DNA from: Argyresthia goedartella
Taxonomy: Eukaryota; Arthropoda; Insecta; Lepidoptera; Argyresthiidae
Direction: 5' to 3'
Length of the DNA stretch: 64,000 nucleotides
NCBI GenBank assembly: GCA_949825045.1
Contig: OX463813.1
Span: forward strand, 1,054,001-1,118,000
Part shown: positions 55,700 through 64,000 of the stretch, piece after piece
Numbering within the stretch: position 1 is the first letter of the stretch
Layout: the number at the start of each line of letters is the position of its first letter
The notes under the pieces: generated by a model
The model's input: only the letters and a program-made list of their open reading frames with translations
What the model was told of the DNA's origin: nothing
Database searches by the model: none
Made by a program: the position numbers and the translations under genes

Positions 55700-58633
55700 A
55701 TGTGTAATATCTTGCCCGAATTAAATAAGTCAAAAAAGTCTAATAATATCCCAATATTAAATAATATTCAGACAAAGGGTAAGCCCCACTTAAATATTAC
55801 CCATCAAAACATGCAGGGGCTACCTGGCAAAGAACTTGTATTAGAATTATTTCTGAATAATTCGGACACTGATGTTATTTGTATTACATAACATTGGTTA
55901 AAGGAAAATATGATGTCTTTTAACATAAATAATAACAAAATTGTCAGTTGTTACAATAGCAAGACTGCTGATAGAGGTGGTTCTTTCATCTTAGTAAAAA
56001 AAAAATATTAAGGTGAAACAACGGAAAGATATTCTTACACTTACTGTGGAAAGACAAATAGAGGTATCTTGTGTTGAGTTGGATAGCCATATTATTTTTT
56101 GTGTCTACAGACCTCAGAGAGATGAAAAAGGACTTGGCAATTTTGAAATATTTGAGAAAATTATGGAGGAAGCCCTCATTAAACTTTGTAATAACAGAAA
56201 AAAGTTAATTATTTGTGGCGATCTTAATGTAGATCTGCTTGTAGATACAACACTGAAGCGACGATTAATAACTCTGTTCAAATCATTTAATTTATGTCAT
56301 GTATTTCTAGAGCCGACTAGAATTACACTTACCAGCCAAACTTGCTTAGATAACGTTTTTTGTGACTGTGCATTCACATGTAAAAATGTAATTTACTGTT
56401 TACCTTCCGATCACAGTGGCCAAACAGTTTCATTCCAAATTACTATTGTAAATAAGACTGATCCATCATTTTATAGGCCTATTACATCCCATAGACTAGA
56501 GATGTATATTAAAACCTTAGATATGGGTTTGCCAGTACCGGATTTTGATGAACAGAACCCGAACAAAATCTTTTCTGACTTCTCAACATTATTCAAACAG
56601 AATTCAATACAGTTTTTAAATTGAAGAAAGTCAGTGCCAACAACGGTAAATCTAAATTTAATGACTGGGCAACATTTGGAATTCGTAAAAGTAGAGCTAT
56701 CTTGTATGATCTTTATGAACAAAAAACCTACAACTTTGATATAAAATTTCATGACTATGTTAAAAAATATTCCAAAACTTTCAATTTGGTTTGTAGAACT
56801 GCAAAAACTTTACACATAAATAGAAAAATACAAAATTCAAATAATAGAATGAAAACGGTTTGGCAAATCATAAACCGTGAAACTGGCAAAGTTATACCAA
56901 GGGATAATGATTTCTGCTTAAAGATAGGTGATGATGTTGTTAAATCCAACGCTGAGGTAGCTCGAGCTTTTGAAACATTCTTCACCAATGCACCCTTACT
57001 CACAACAGAGCGTCTAAATTCATCTCCATATGAAGCAGAGGTTTTGTTAAAAAACAGCACTAGCATCAGTAATGTAGATTTAAATTTTTATCATGTATGT
57101 CCCCAGGATATTGTCAAAAAGTATAGATTACTTAACTTAAAAAATACTGAAGACCTGTGGGGTATGTCAGTCAAAGTTATTGGTTCAATAATACTTGTTA
57201 TAGCCCCACACCTAGCTTATATATTTAATAAATGTGTTGATGATGGAGCTTTCCCAGACCTCATGAAACACAGTAAACTTATACCTCTGTTCAAGTCGGG
57301 AGACAAGGGTGATCCGTCAAATTTCAGACCTATATCGGTTCTTCCAGCATTAAGTAAAATTTTTGAAAAGATTATACTCAATCAAATGCTCTCACACTTC
57401 AACCGTACAAAACAACTCCACGCCAAGCAATACGGATTCACTAGGGGTAAATCGACTACGGATGCAGGTATTACCCTTATATCTCATATTTATTCTGCAT
57501 GGGAAGGCGCACAGGATGCTATCGGTATTTTTTGCGATCTGTCGAAGGCATTTGATTGTGTTAATCATGACACGTTACTAATGAAGTTAAATCATTACGG
57601 AGTTAGAAATAAAGCGTTGGATCTACTAAGATCATACCTAAGCAATAGAATTCAAAAGGCAGAAGTTAATGGCGTTAAATCTGATGGATCGGGGGTAAAA
57701 ATTGGCAATCCAAAAGATTCCATATTAGGCCCTTTCTTATTCCTGGTATATATTAACGATATGCCTTTTATGGTGGAGAAATTGACTAACATAGTGTTGT
57801 TTGCTGATGATACTTCACTGGTCTTCAAAATTGAAAGACAAAAAGAAGATTTTGATAATGTCAATAAAGTATTATCTTTAACCTTGAATTGGTTCACAGT
57901 TAACAATTTATTTTTAAATGCTGGTAAAACCAAATGTATCAAATTCTCACTTCCAAATGTCAGGCAAGTTGGGACCAGTTTAGTGTTGGACAGCAATAAG
58001 TTAGAATTAGTAAATGACACGAAGTTTCTTGGAATAACCATTGATAACAAATTGCAGTGGGGACACCACATAGAAAAATTGGCTGGTAAATTAAGTTCTG
58101 CGGCTTACGCTGTTAGGAACATCAGACAAAACACGGATGTGGCTACATCTAGGCTAGTATATTTTAGTTACTTTCACAGTGTCATGTCCTATGGTATCTT
58201 GTTGTGGGGGAAAGCAGCGGATATTCAAATTTTTTTTATTTTACAGAAAAAAGCTATTCGAGCAATTTATAATTTAAAACGAACAGACTCATTAAGAGAG
58301 CTTTTTAAAGAAATTGACATACTAACAGTAGCTAGTCAATTTATTTTCGAAAATATAATGTACCTACGCAAGAACCTTACAAAATTTCCCAAACTTAGCG
58401 ATAGCTGTAATGTTAACCTAAGAAATAATCACAGACTACTTGCGCCCCGGTTTAGACTCGCGAAGGTTAGCAATTCTTTCAAGGGTCAATGCATTCTCTA
58501 CTACAACAAGATACCTCTGGAGATCTTGAAATTGCCATTTGAGCAATTTACAATCCATGTTAAAGCGACTTTGTCGGAAAAGCTATATCACAATGTTCAA
58601 GATTACTTAAATGATGGGTCTGTTTGGAGTTAA
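55700..58633 (+). pseudogene. A4 ORF2: endonuclease and reverse transcriptase
   Basis: Endonuclease begins N-I-T-H-Q-N-M-Q-G (about 55790). A TAA at 55889-55891 falls exactly on the catalytic glutamate codon (GAA in A1 and A2). An extended A-run at about 55997 shifts frame, and another shift occurs near 56586. Later landmarks are I-C-G-D-L-N-V-D and S-D-H-S-G. RT is one 670-codon frame (56621-58633): F-R-P-I-S-V-L-P, F-C-D-L-S-K-A-F-D, G-N-P-K-D-S in place of G-V-P-Q-G-S, and L-F-A-D-D. It ends in the standard D-Y-L-N-D C-terminal block. A young copy by its length of open RT, but inactive. Confidence 0.9.
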
Positions 58634-58770
58634 TCTGGCTCAACACAGACCTTGCTGTTAATAATTTTGTAATTATTTATTCCTGCTTATTAATTGTGAT
58701 AATGACTAAATATTACATTTTGTATTAGTTAAGCATAAGCAATTTTTAAAAAGAGATCTAAAAATAAATA

Positions 58771-58802
58771 TGTGGGAGTTTCTACGCCCTTCTTCTCCCA
58801 CA
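58771..58802 (+). other. LINE A4 3' UTR hairpin
   Basis: TGTGGGAG / CTCCCACA, eight perfect pairs, 16-nt loop TTTCTACGCCCTTCTT, about 75 bp before the tail. Same as in A1 and A2. Confidence 0.7.
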
Positions 58803-58901
58803 GTGGTCCAATGTAGAGAAGTGGCAAAAAATGACGTTTGCTAAGTATATGTAAATATCTACAGTAATAAAGACATTTGGAATTTGGAATTTGGAATTTG
58901 G

Positions 58902-60060
58902 TCACGGATGATATCCAGTTCGCTATGGATAACAAACGTCTCTCTGTGCTAGCATTGCTTGACTTCAGTAGCGCCTTCAACTATGTTGATTTTGAGATTC
59001 TCACTCAAATATTAAGGTCCCTTAATGCTCGTCTTGCTTGGCCAGCTGGTTCGACTCTTATCTTAGAGATCGCCAGCAGCGCATAAGGTCTGAGGAGATC
59101 TTTACTGAGTGGTGCGATCTTTTGGCGGGAGTTCCTCAGGGTGGTATTTTTTCCCCTCTCTTATTCTCTGTCTACATCAACTCCATCTCCGATGTTATCT
59201 CCTCCCTATATCATCTCTATGCTGATGATCTTCAGATTTATCGTCCTTTCCTCTTCAGTGATGTGAACCTGGCTATAGACACACCAAACGCTAACCTTGA
59301 GAACATCAGAACCTGGACTTCGTCATAAGGATGGCTGGGTAACCCCAGTAAGACCCAGGTGATTATTATAGGTACCAGAAATTCTTTAAACGTATTAAAA
59401 CAATTGTCCATACCGCCTGTTACCTATGACGGTACTTTAATCGCCTACAGTGACAAGGCCAAAAACCTGGGTGTCATGTTTGATAGACAACTCTACTGGA
59501 CTAACCATGTCAGCGAGGTCAGTATGTGCGTCTTTGCCACCTTTCACTCACTAAGACGGCGTCAGAACTTTCTGCCCCATCAAGCAAAAATTACTCTTGC
59601 TCAATCTCTTCTTCTCCCCTTGATCGATTATGCCGATGTTTGTTGAGCTAGCGCCAACGAAGAGCAACTGAACAGACTCGAGCGACTTTAAAATATCGGG
59701 ATTCGGTTTATCTTCGGACTGCGCAAGTTCAACCACGTCTCGCAGTATTGCAAGGAGTTAAAATGGCTGCCGATCCGTCTTCGTCGGGACACAAACATCC
59801 TCACTATTCTATTCAACATCTTAACCAACCCTCGATACCCTAGCTTTCTCCGTTAGCTTTTTCAATTTCTCCCTTCGGCTCGTCCACGTAGAACTCACAC
59901 GGGGAAGCCGTGTGAGTTCTACTATAACTCATTTGCTCTCTATAACTCATCACAATACCGTCGCATACAAGCACTGTTTTCGATTGCGGGCGATCACTCT
60001 TTGGAACGCGCCTCCCTACACTATCAGAGATAGTACATCTCTGCCCATCTTCTCTATCCT
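58902..60060 (+). pseudogene. NL1-b ORF2, RT palm to C-terminus
   Basis: Resumes after A4 with L-A-L-L-D-F-S-S-A-F-N, then W-F-D-S-Y-L-R-D-R-Q-Q-R-I, G-V-P-Q-G-G-I-F-S-P-L-L, H-L-Y-A-D-D-L-Q-I-Y (catalytic pair intact), K-A-K-N-L-G, L-L-P-L-I-D-Y-A-D-V-C and finally T-L-W-N-A-P-P. Frameshifts or stops occur near 59036, 59328, 59646 and 59690. A perfect 15-bp palindrome at 59888-59922 interrupts the C-terminal region. Confidence 0.85.
59888..59922. repeat. Perfect 15-bp inverted repeat in NL1-b
   Basis: GTAGAACTCACACGG and its exact reverse complement flank a GGAAG loop. The left arm matches NL1-a coding sequence (R-R-T-H-T); the right arm is extra or altered. Second example, after 1460-1505, of a palindrome inside this LINE family. 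Confidence 0.9.
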
Positions 60061-60339
60061 AGATTTGAGCTTTGTATATATTAGTTTATTTAGGTGTATT
60101 TATATTTTTATATAATATTTATGTACTTGTGTATGTAGTGTATCTAGAAGTTAGTTAAATAGTTCAATAATATAAGTATGTATCTTATCAGAGCACACAG
60201 GTCTATCCTGTATATTAAATTATTCTTATCAACCTTGGGTTTGCTGGAAGAGATCTCTAATTAGAGATAAGCATGCCTTTGTAGATGTCCTCTCTGTTCA
60301 TTATATCTTATGTCGTTTTATTTGTAATAAATATATACG

Positions 60340-60840
60340 AAGGGAAATGTATCATGCAAGGGTAGACAGTGTAAAATATCTAATATCTAATCTAAACTAA
60401 AATAAATAATAAACTAAAATAATATAAAATACGGAAAATAAAATACTTATATACCACTGCAAATATAGTTTATATATTATAATGATATAAATACTATAAC
60501 TTTCGATGCGATATTGAGAAACATGGTCGAATTTGCACAGCCCCAAGATAAACCGAATCCCAAGATTCTGAAGTCGTTCAAGTTTGTTTAGTCGATCTTC
60601 GTTCGCGCTCGCCCAACAGATATCGGATAGTCGATTAGTGACATGAGAAGGGATTGAGCAAGGGTGATTTTGGTCTGCCGTGGCCGTACTGCAAACGCTT
60701 GAGGGAGTGAAAAGATGCAAGACCCGTCTGCTGACCTCGCTGACATGTGGAGACCAAGACAGCCGGTTGTCAAAAACAACTCCAAGGTTTTTTGCCTTAT
60801 CTGTATACTCTATTGTAATGCCATTATATGACACAGGAAC
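60340..60840 (-). pseudogene. NL1-c, truncated NL1 fragment (RT C-terminus and 3' UTR)
   Basis: The minus strand from 60840 reads E-Y-T-D-K-A-K-N-L-G-V-V-F-D, V-S-E-V-S-R-R-V, L-N-K-L-E-R-L-Q-N-L-G-I-R-F and D-H-V-S-Q-Y, all NL1 RT C-terminal blocks, with a frameshift near 60690. It then jumps to 3' UTR sequence, skipping the last 80 or so codons, and ends near 60340 tail-to-tail with NL1-b. The 5' end is truncated at about 60840. Confidence 0.8.
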
Positions 60841-61090
60841 AATACGTTTTTTTTAATCATTTGGTACCCATTTACCTACTCCATGGTTTTAAATGTGATT
60901 TTAATAGTTAAAATAATTCTTTAAAACAGTATTTTTATTGTTTTCTATGATATTACGATATAAACAGTGCATTAAAAAGGCAATGACGGGAGCGGTAATT
61001 TAGAAGTATTATTGAGAAAATAATTATTAAAACATAATTGCAGTCTTGTTGTGACGAATGTTAACTAATGATAAAATGCACGGGTGGCGG
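60841..61090. other. Unassigned, probably unique sequence
   Basis: AT-rich and non-coding, upstream of the candidate promoter. Confidence 0.4.
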
Positions 61091-61093
61091 TAC

Positions 61094-61126
61094 ATTAAAT
61101 AAGTGCTACGCAGAGGGATCCTCAGT
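61094..61126 (+). promoter_or_regulatory. Candidate TATA-Inr core promoter
   Basis: ATTAAATAAG begins 30 bases before the A of TCAGT (61122-61126), the arthropod initiator. The spacing is right for TATA (-30) and Inr (+1). It lies 12-14 nt upstream of the ATG of the candidate exon, giving a very short leader. Confidence 0.4.
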
Positions 61127-61137
61127 CACGACAAAAA

Positions 61138-61176
61138 ATGGCGGCCGTCGTAGTTGTTCTGTTGCTCGCTTGCTTG
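61138..61176 (+). CDS. Candidate first coding exon encoding a signal peptide
   Basis: ATG in a favourable context (ACAAAAAATGG) opens 13 codons, M-A-A-V-V-V-V-L-L-L-A-C-L, a textbook hydrophobic signal-peptide core, followed at once by GTAAGT (61177-61182), a consensus splice donor in phase 0. This would be exon 1 of a secreted or membrane host protein. I could not find exon 2: nearby acceptors at about 61461 and 61531 lead quickly to stops, so it may lie outside the window or the prediction is wrong. The identity is unknown. Confidence 0.4.
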
Positions 61177-61440
61177 GTAAGTCTAAATATATATGGATGA
61201 ATACAATGAATTTGTTGGCCCGTTTTGTGTAATACTTTCAACCTTCATTAAAAATACTAATCTTGATATGTGGACTCCAGCGATCTTGATTACAATCATA
61301 AATAAGTCTTTGACATAGATGTTAGGTACGATAGATAAAAGGCGATTCAAGACGGTAGTGATCTCGGATCAACAATAACGTCCATGGAAAATATCTATGG
61401 AATCTCAAAATGTTATAGTGTAGTGTTATGTTACTTACAT

Positions 61441-61527
61441 GTCATTTTCCTGGATTTTCAGCTGGATACTTGCTGAGCTGTACAGCTTGTTATTTGGTAT
61501 CACCTTTATTTTCATAGGACCCTGTAA
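61441..61527 (-). CDS. Possible internal exon on the minus strand
   Basis: On the minus strand TTACAG (acceptor-like) precedes an open stretch of about 28 codons (G-P-M-K-I-K-V-I-P-N-N-K-L-Y, then I-Q-L-K-I-Q-E-N-D) ending at a consensus donor GTAAGT. The composition is protein-like, but I do not recognise the family. It lies opposite the intron of the candidate plus-strand exon. It could be chance. Confidence 0.2.
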
Positions 61528-62026
61528 CGTTTTAAACCATAAGAACACATTAACAAATCATTTTCGCTTTGTATTTTCACACTATCAGCACTTCTAAATC
61601 GATAGCGAAGGGGTTTACCTTTGGTGACCTTGTATTTGGCTTTCTCCGAAATTCTGCAATCTCGGGCTTCGTGCGCGCTGGTGCGCTACCTTTTTATATT
61701 CATTGTTACTTCATTTACTTCATGGTTTTCTTGTTGTTTTCCGTATTACGAGCCTGAAACCGAAGTTTGACATATGTTGATGTCGTTGTTTATCTGGTTG
61801 TCATGGCAATGTCCATTCAAACTCGTTAGCGGTCTGATATGTTTGCTTCAATACTTTTACAAAAATACTTTTTCTCTCTTGGCCACTCACAAAAATTACG
61901 TTTAATTTAAATAATTTTTAGAACTCTCCAAAAAGGGTATAAGAGCGGAACATTTCTGAAATTCTGGAGTCTCACGTCAGCTTCTGAATGAGAAGAACCA
62001 CCTAAAGGCCTTATCCCGGGGTCGCA
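61528..62026. other. Unassigned stretch
   Basis: A 62-codon plus-strand frame at 61569-61757 is hydrophobic at its end, and an antisense frame is also open. Neither is recognisable. Nothing else seen. Confidence 0.3.
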
Positions 62027-62180
62027 CTACCCCGGGATCCTGCGGGCCGTTCCTACAAACGGGATCCTGCGAGCCGTTCCTACAAACGCGATCCTGCGAG
62101 CCATTCCTACAAACGCGATCCTGCGAGCCGTTCCTACAAACGGGATCTTGCGAGCCGTTACTGCAACGCGATCCTGCGAG
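62027..62180. repeat. 30-bp minisatellite, about five units
   Basis: Units of the form (C/G)GATCCTGCGAGCC plus GTTCCTACAAACG repeat every 30 bp, which makes a ten-residue repeat (N-G-S-Q-D-x-V-C-R) if read on the minus strand. The open frame follows from the period being a multiple of three and is not evidence of a gene. Confidence 0.8.
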
Positions 62181-62480
62181 CCTCAACCCTGCTCAGCGCT
62201 GCGCTGAGTCTCCTCGTCATCTACCCGTTCTCGGCTACACCTGGTCATCACTCTATCGGTCTCCTACTCTCCGTGTCCTCCGCTTCTTTTTTTTAATACC
62301 TAATCTGTATTTTATAAAAACCTGTCCTCATTTCATCCATCCTCATCTTCGAATCATTTTTCTATATTCATCACTGTAAATAACTCTAATAAACCGTCAC
62401 TACTAAATTTTATCCTGGTTGTTCTCTGTTAGGTTCTGGTTAGGTTTGTATCGTTACACGACAATAGATAGTATGTTTTA
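62181..62480. other. Unassigned, possibly LTR-like
   Basis: Contains CTCAGCG-CTG-CGCTGAG at about 62189-62205 and AATAAA near 62388, followed by CGTTACA. It could be an LTR of either orientation, but no partner is in the window. Confidence 0.25.
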
Positions 62481-63163
62481 GAAATGTTATAGATATATTA
62501 TTATAGATTAATGCTGACTTCCTTGATTTCTATGTTTCACGCCTAATTAGGTTCGGGTAAGTACTTGTATAAGACACATTGAATTTGGAATAGGGGGTGT
62601 TCAGGCTTCTCAGCACCTAATGACCTCGTAGGGGCCCATGAGCTACGAGGTAGCGTGACGATCAAGTGCCAAGAAGTGATGAACGTCGGCGATTCACCGA
62701 GCTGAAGTTATGTGGCGTAGATCTAACCTGGTCTGTGCTTCGGTCCCGTCAACCTCCTGTCTCTCTGCAAGGCCCGGGTGCACCCTAGGCTCTTCTTGGT
62801 AGACAGGTTCTTCAGCCAACCAGGTATGACTGGCGGGCCAACGTGATGTGCACAGTGTCCAACACAGGTTATGTTTCTACTGGTAAATACAAATCGGGCA
62901 CGAAAATCCGAACTTTATCTGGTTCGAGAGACAACGGCACACTCAGCTATATTAACAATCCTGAGGGAATCCCGAATACATTCCAGATGCCCTGCGATTT
63001 AATTTCAACACCCTAATCAAAACACGTTTACATTGCGAGGGCTTTCGTCTGTCAGTTGTCAAAACTGCCAGATTGACAGCTAATGTCAAATTAAAAATGA
63101 CCGTTCAGAAACCATCGATGGAATATCGATTTGGAATCGAACAATCACCCGCCCGGACAGGCA
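62481..63163 (-). repeat. Probable BEL/Pao 3' LTR (inner edge at 63163)
   Basis: On the minus strand TGCCTGTCC starts right after a purine tract, as an LTR should. The outer end cannot be fixed because the 5' LTR is outside the window. The lower coordinate is a guess. Confidence 0.45.
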
Positions 63164-63177
63164 CCCACCTTTCCCCT
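63164..63177 (-). promoter_or_regulatory. BEL/Pao polypurine tract
   Basis: Minus strand AGGGGAAAGGTGGG overlaps the end of the integrase frame (TAG stop) and abuts the presumed LTR start TGCC. Confidence 0.6.
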
Positions 63178-64000
63178 AATCTACGGGCAGCCGAGACAAC
63201 GTTGCTACCGCTCGTTTTAGAACCGAGCCTCCTACTAGAACCTCTGCAGACCGGGGGGTCCCGTCCTTGCCAGGGAACAAGTTAACAATGCGCCCCCTGC
63301 GCCAACGTAGTGGCGGTAGGTTAGCATCCTTAACCAGAACGAGGTCACCAACACTAGGGGGGCTAGTTTTGTCAGTCCACTTAAGGCGCTGTTGTAAGAT
63401 ATGCAGATACTCGAGCGACCAACGCTTCCAGAAATTCTGAGTAAACTGCTGCAACATCTGATACCTTGACAACCGATACAATTTCACTACCTCGAAGGGG
63501 TGCTCGGGCAACGCGTTAAGTGGCTGTCCTATCAAGAAATGGCCTGGGGTCAGAGCCTCCAGGTCATTTGGATCCGAGCTGAGCGGACACAACGGTCGCG
63601 AATTGAGAACGGCCTCGATCCTACAAAACAATGTCGCGAGCTCCTCAAAAGTCAGCGCGGTCTGACCTACTATACGCCCCAAGTGCGTCTTAGCTGACTT
63701 AACTACGGCCTCAAAAATCCCACCCCAGTGGGGGCAAATCGGTGGGCTGAAGGTCCACTGTATACCCCGACGGGAGAGGGCCGTTCCAATATCCACTTTA
63801 TTTACATTCAAAAAGTTGACTATCTCTCGTAAGTATCGTTCCGCACCTATGTAGTTAGTGCCGTTATCAGAGCGGATCAAAGTTGGAAGTCCCCTTCGAG
63901 AAACAAACCTATCCAAACAAGCAATGAAAGTCTCTGTCGAGAGATCAGCAACGAGCTCGAGATGTACCGCCTTGGTGGATAAACAAACAAACACACATAG
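63176..64000 (-). CDS. pol: BEL/Pao integrase, C-terminal part, runs off the window
   Basis: At least 272 codons open on the minus strand, continuing past 64000. S-T-K-A-V-H-L-E-L at the start follows the first catalytic aspartate block; I-R-S-D-N-G-T-N-Y carries the second Asp; W-G-G-I-F-E-A-V-V-K has the Glu of the DDE triad. Then T-P-G-H-F-L-I-G-Q-P-L and a C-terminal G-D-L-V-L-V-K-D ... W-R-R-G-R-I domain, all characteristic of BEL/Pao integrases. It ends at L-P-V-D before the purine tract. No stops in the visible part, so this copy may be recent. Confidence 0.92.
   Translation of the reverse strand, partial: LCVFVCLSTKAVHLELVADLSTETFIACLDRFVSRRGLPTLIRSDNGTNYIGAERYLREIVNFLNVNKVDIGTALSRRGIQWTFSPPICPHWGGIFEAVVKSAKTHLGRIVGQTALTFEELATLFCRIEAVLNSRPLCPLSSDPNDLEALTPGHFLIGQPLNALPEHPFEVVKLYRLSRYQMLQQFTQNFWKRWSLEYLHILQQRLKWTDKTSPPSVGDLVLVKDANLPPLRWRRGRIVNLFPGKDGTPRSAEVLVGGSVLKRAVATLSRLPVD

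Larger units (their letters stand above)
53665..58901 (+). mobile_element. LINE A4 (CR1-like), full length, nested in NL1-b
   Basis: About 5.24 kb with a 430-bp 5' UTR, intact ORF1, broken ORF2 and a 3' UTR ending in GGAATTT repeats at 58878-58901. Both edges are exact because NL1-b coding sequence flanks them; only a single G could be duplicated. ORF2 and 3' UTR are near-identical to A1 and A2, while ORF1 is only distantly related. Confidence 0.9.
52316..60330 (+). mobile_element. NL1-b, LINE of the NL1 family, split by LINE A4
   Basis: Endonuclease 52316-52890, linker and RT start to 53664, LINE A4 from 53665 to 58901, the remaining RT to about 60060 and a 3' UTR to about 60330. The insertion site is exact: the coding sequence joins as in NL1-a when A4 is ignored, with at most 1 bp duplicated. 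Many stops show it is old. Confidence 0.85.

Noticed and set aside
61569..61757. 62-codon plus-strand frame with hydrophobic end
   Set aside because: The antisense strand is open too, and no signal, domain or splice context supports it.

Overview
This is animal genomic DNA, most likely from a moth or butterfly (Lepidoptera). It is AT-rich and consists almost entirely of transposable elements nested in one another. I see no complete host gene. The lepidopteran call rests on an interspersed repeat at 34521-34921 that I recognise from memory as common in moths, and on the company of CR1/Jockey-type LINEs, an env-bearing errantivirus-like element, Helitron and BEL/Pao remnants. Family names used here (NL1, NL2, A, B, C, J1, J2, Gypsy-1, Err1) are local labels.

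Layout. 1-4424: minus-strand LINE NL1-a, interrupted by the 3' end of another LINE (NL2-a), with a 456-bp duplicate of that junction just 5' of it. 5894-17298: CR1-like LINE A1, split by a complete Ty3/Gypsy element (Gypsy-1, 7134-14068, 4-bp target duplication CATG). 17727-29310: a decayed Helitron, split by CR1-like LINE A2 (19937-28339, repeat GAAT), which is itself split by full-length LINE B1 (21169-26789, repeat AAAG). 29750-33781: LINE and DDE transposase debris and LINE C. 34521-34921: the lepidopteran repeat. 35103-50692: minus-strand env-bearing LTR element Err1 (338-bp LTRs with three differences, target duplication AACT), carrying two younger LINE insertions, J1 (intact ORF2, in env) and J2 (in the gag/leader region). 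52200-60330: plus-strand LINE NL1-b, split by CR1-like LINE A4 (53665-58901). 60340-60840: fragment NL1-c. 60841-62026: possible unique host sequence with a candidate promoter and signal-peptide exon. 62027-62180: a minisatellite. 63164-64000: the 3' end of a BEL/Pao element running off the window.

How the parts work. LTR elements encode gag, protease, reverse transcriptase (RT), RNase H and integrase; Err1 adds an envelope gene. The LINEs encode an RNA-binding or chaperone-like ORF1 and an endonuclease (EN) plus RT ORF2, and mostly end in short microsatellite tails, several with a 3' UTR hairpin. Nearly every frame is broken. The exceptions are the J1 ORF2, the J2 ORF1 and the A4 ORF1.

The most interesting signals are four tandem 85-bp hairpin units with compensatory stem changes in Gypsy-1; LINEs with near-identical ORF2 but different ORF1; tRNA-like promoter boxes in the B1 5' UTR; conserved LINE 3' hairpins; and two perfect palindromes that look like templated mutations.
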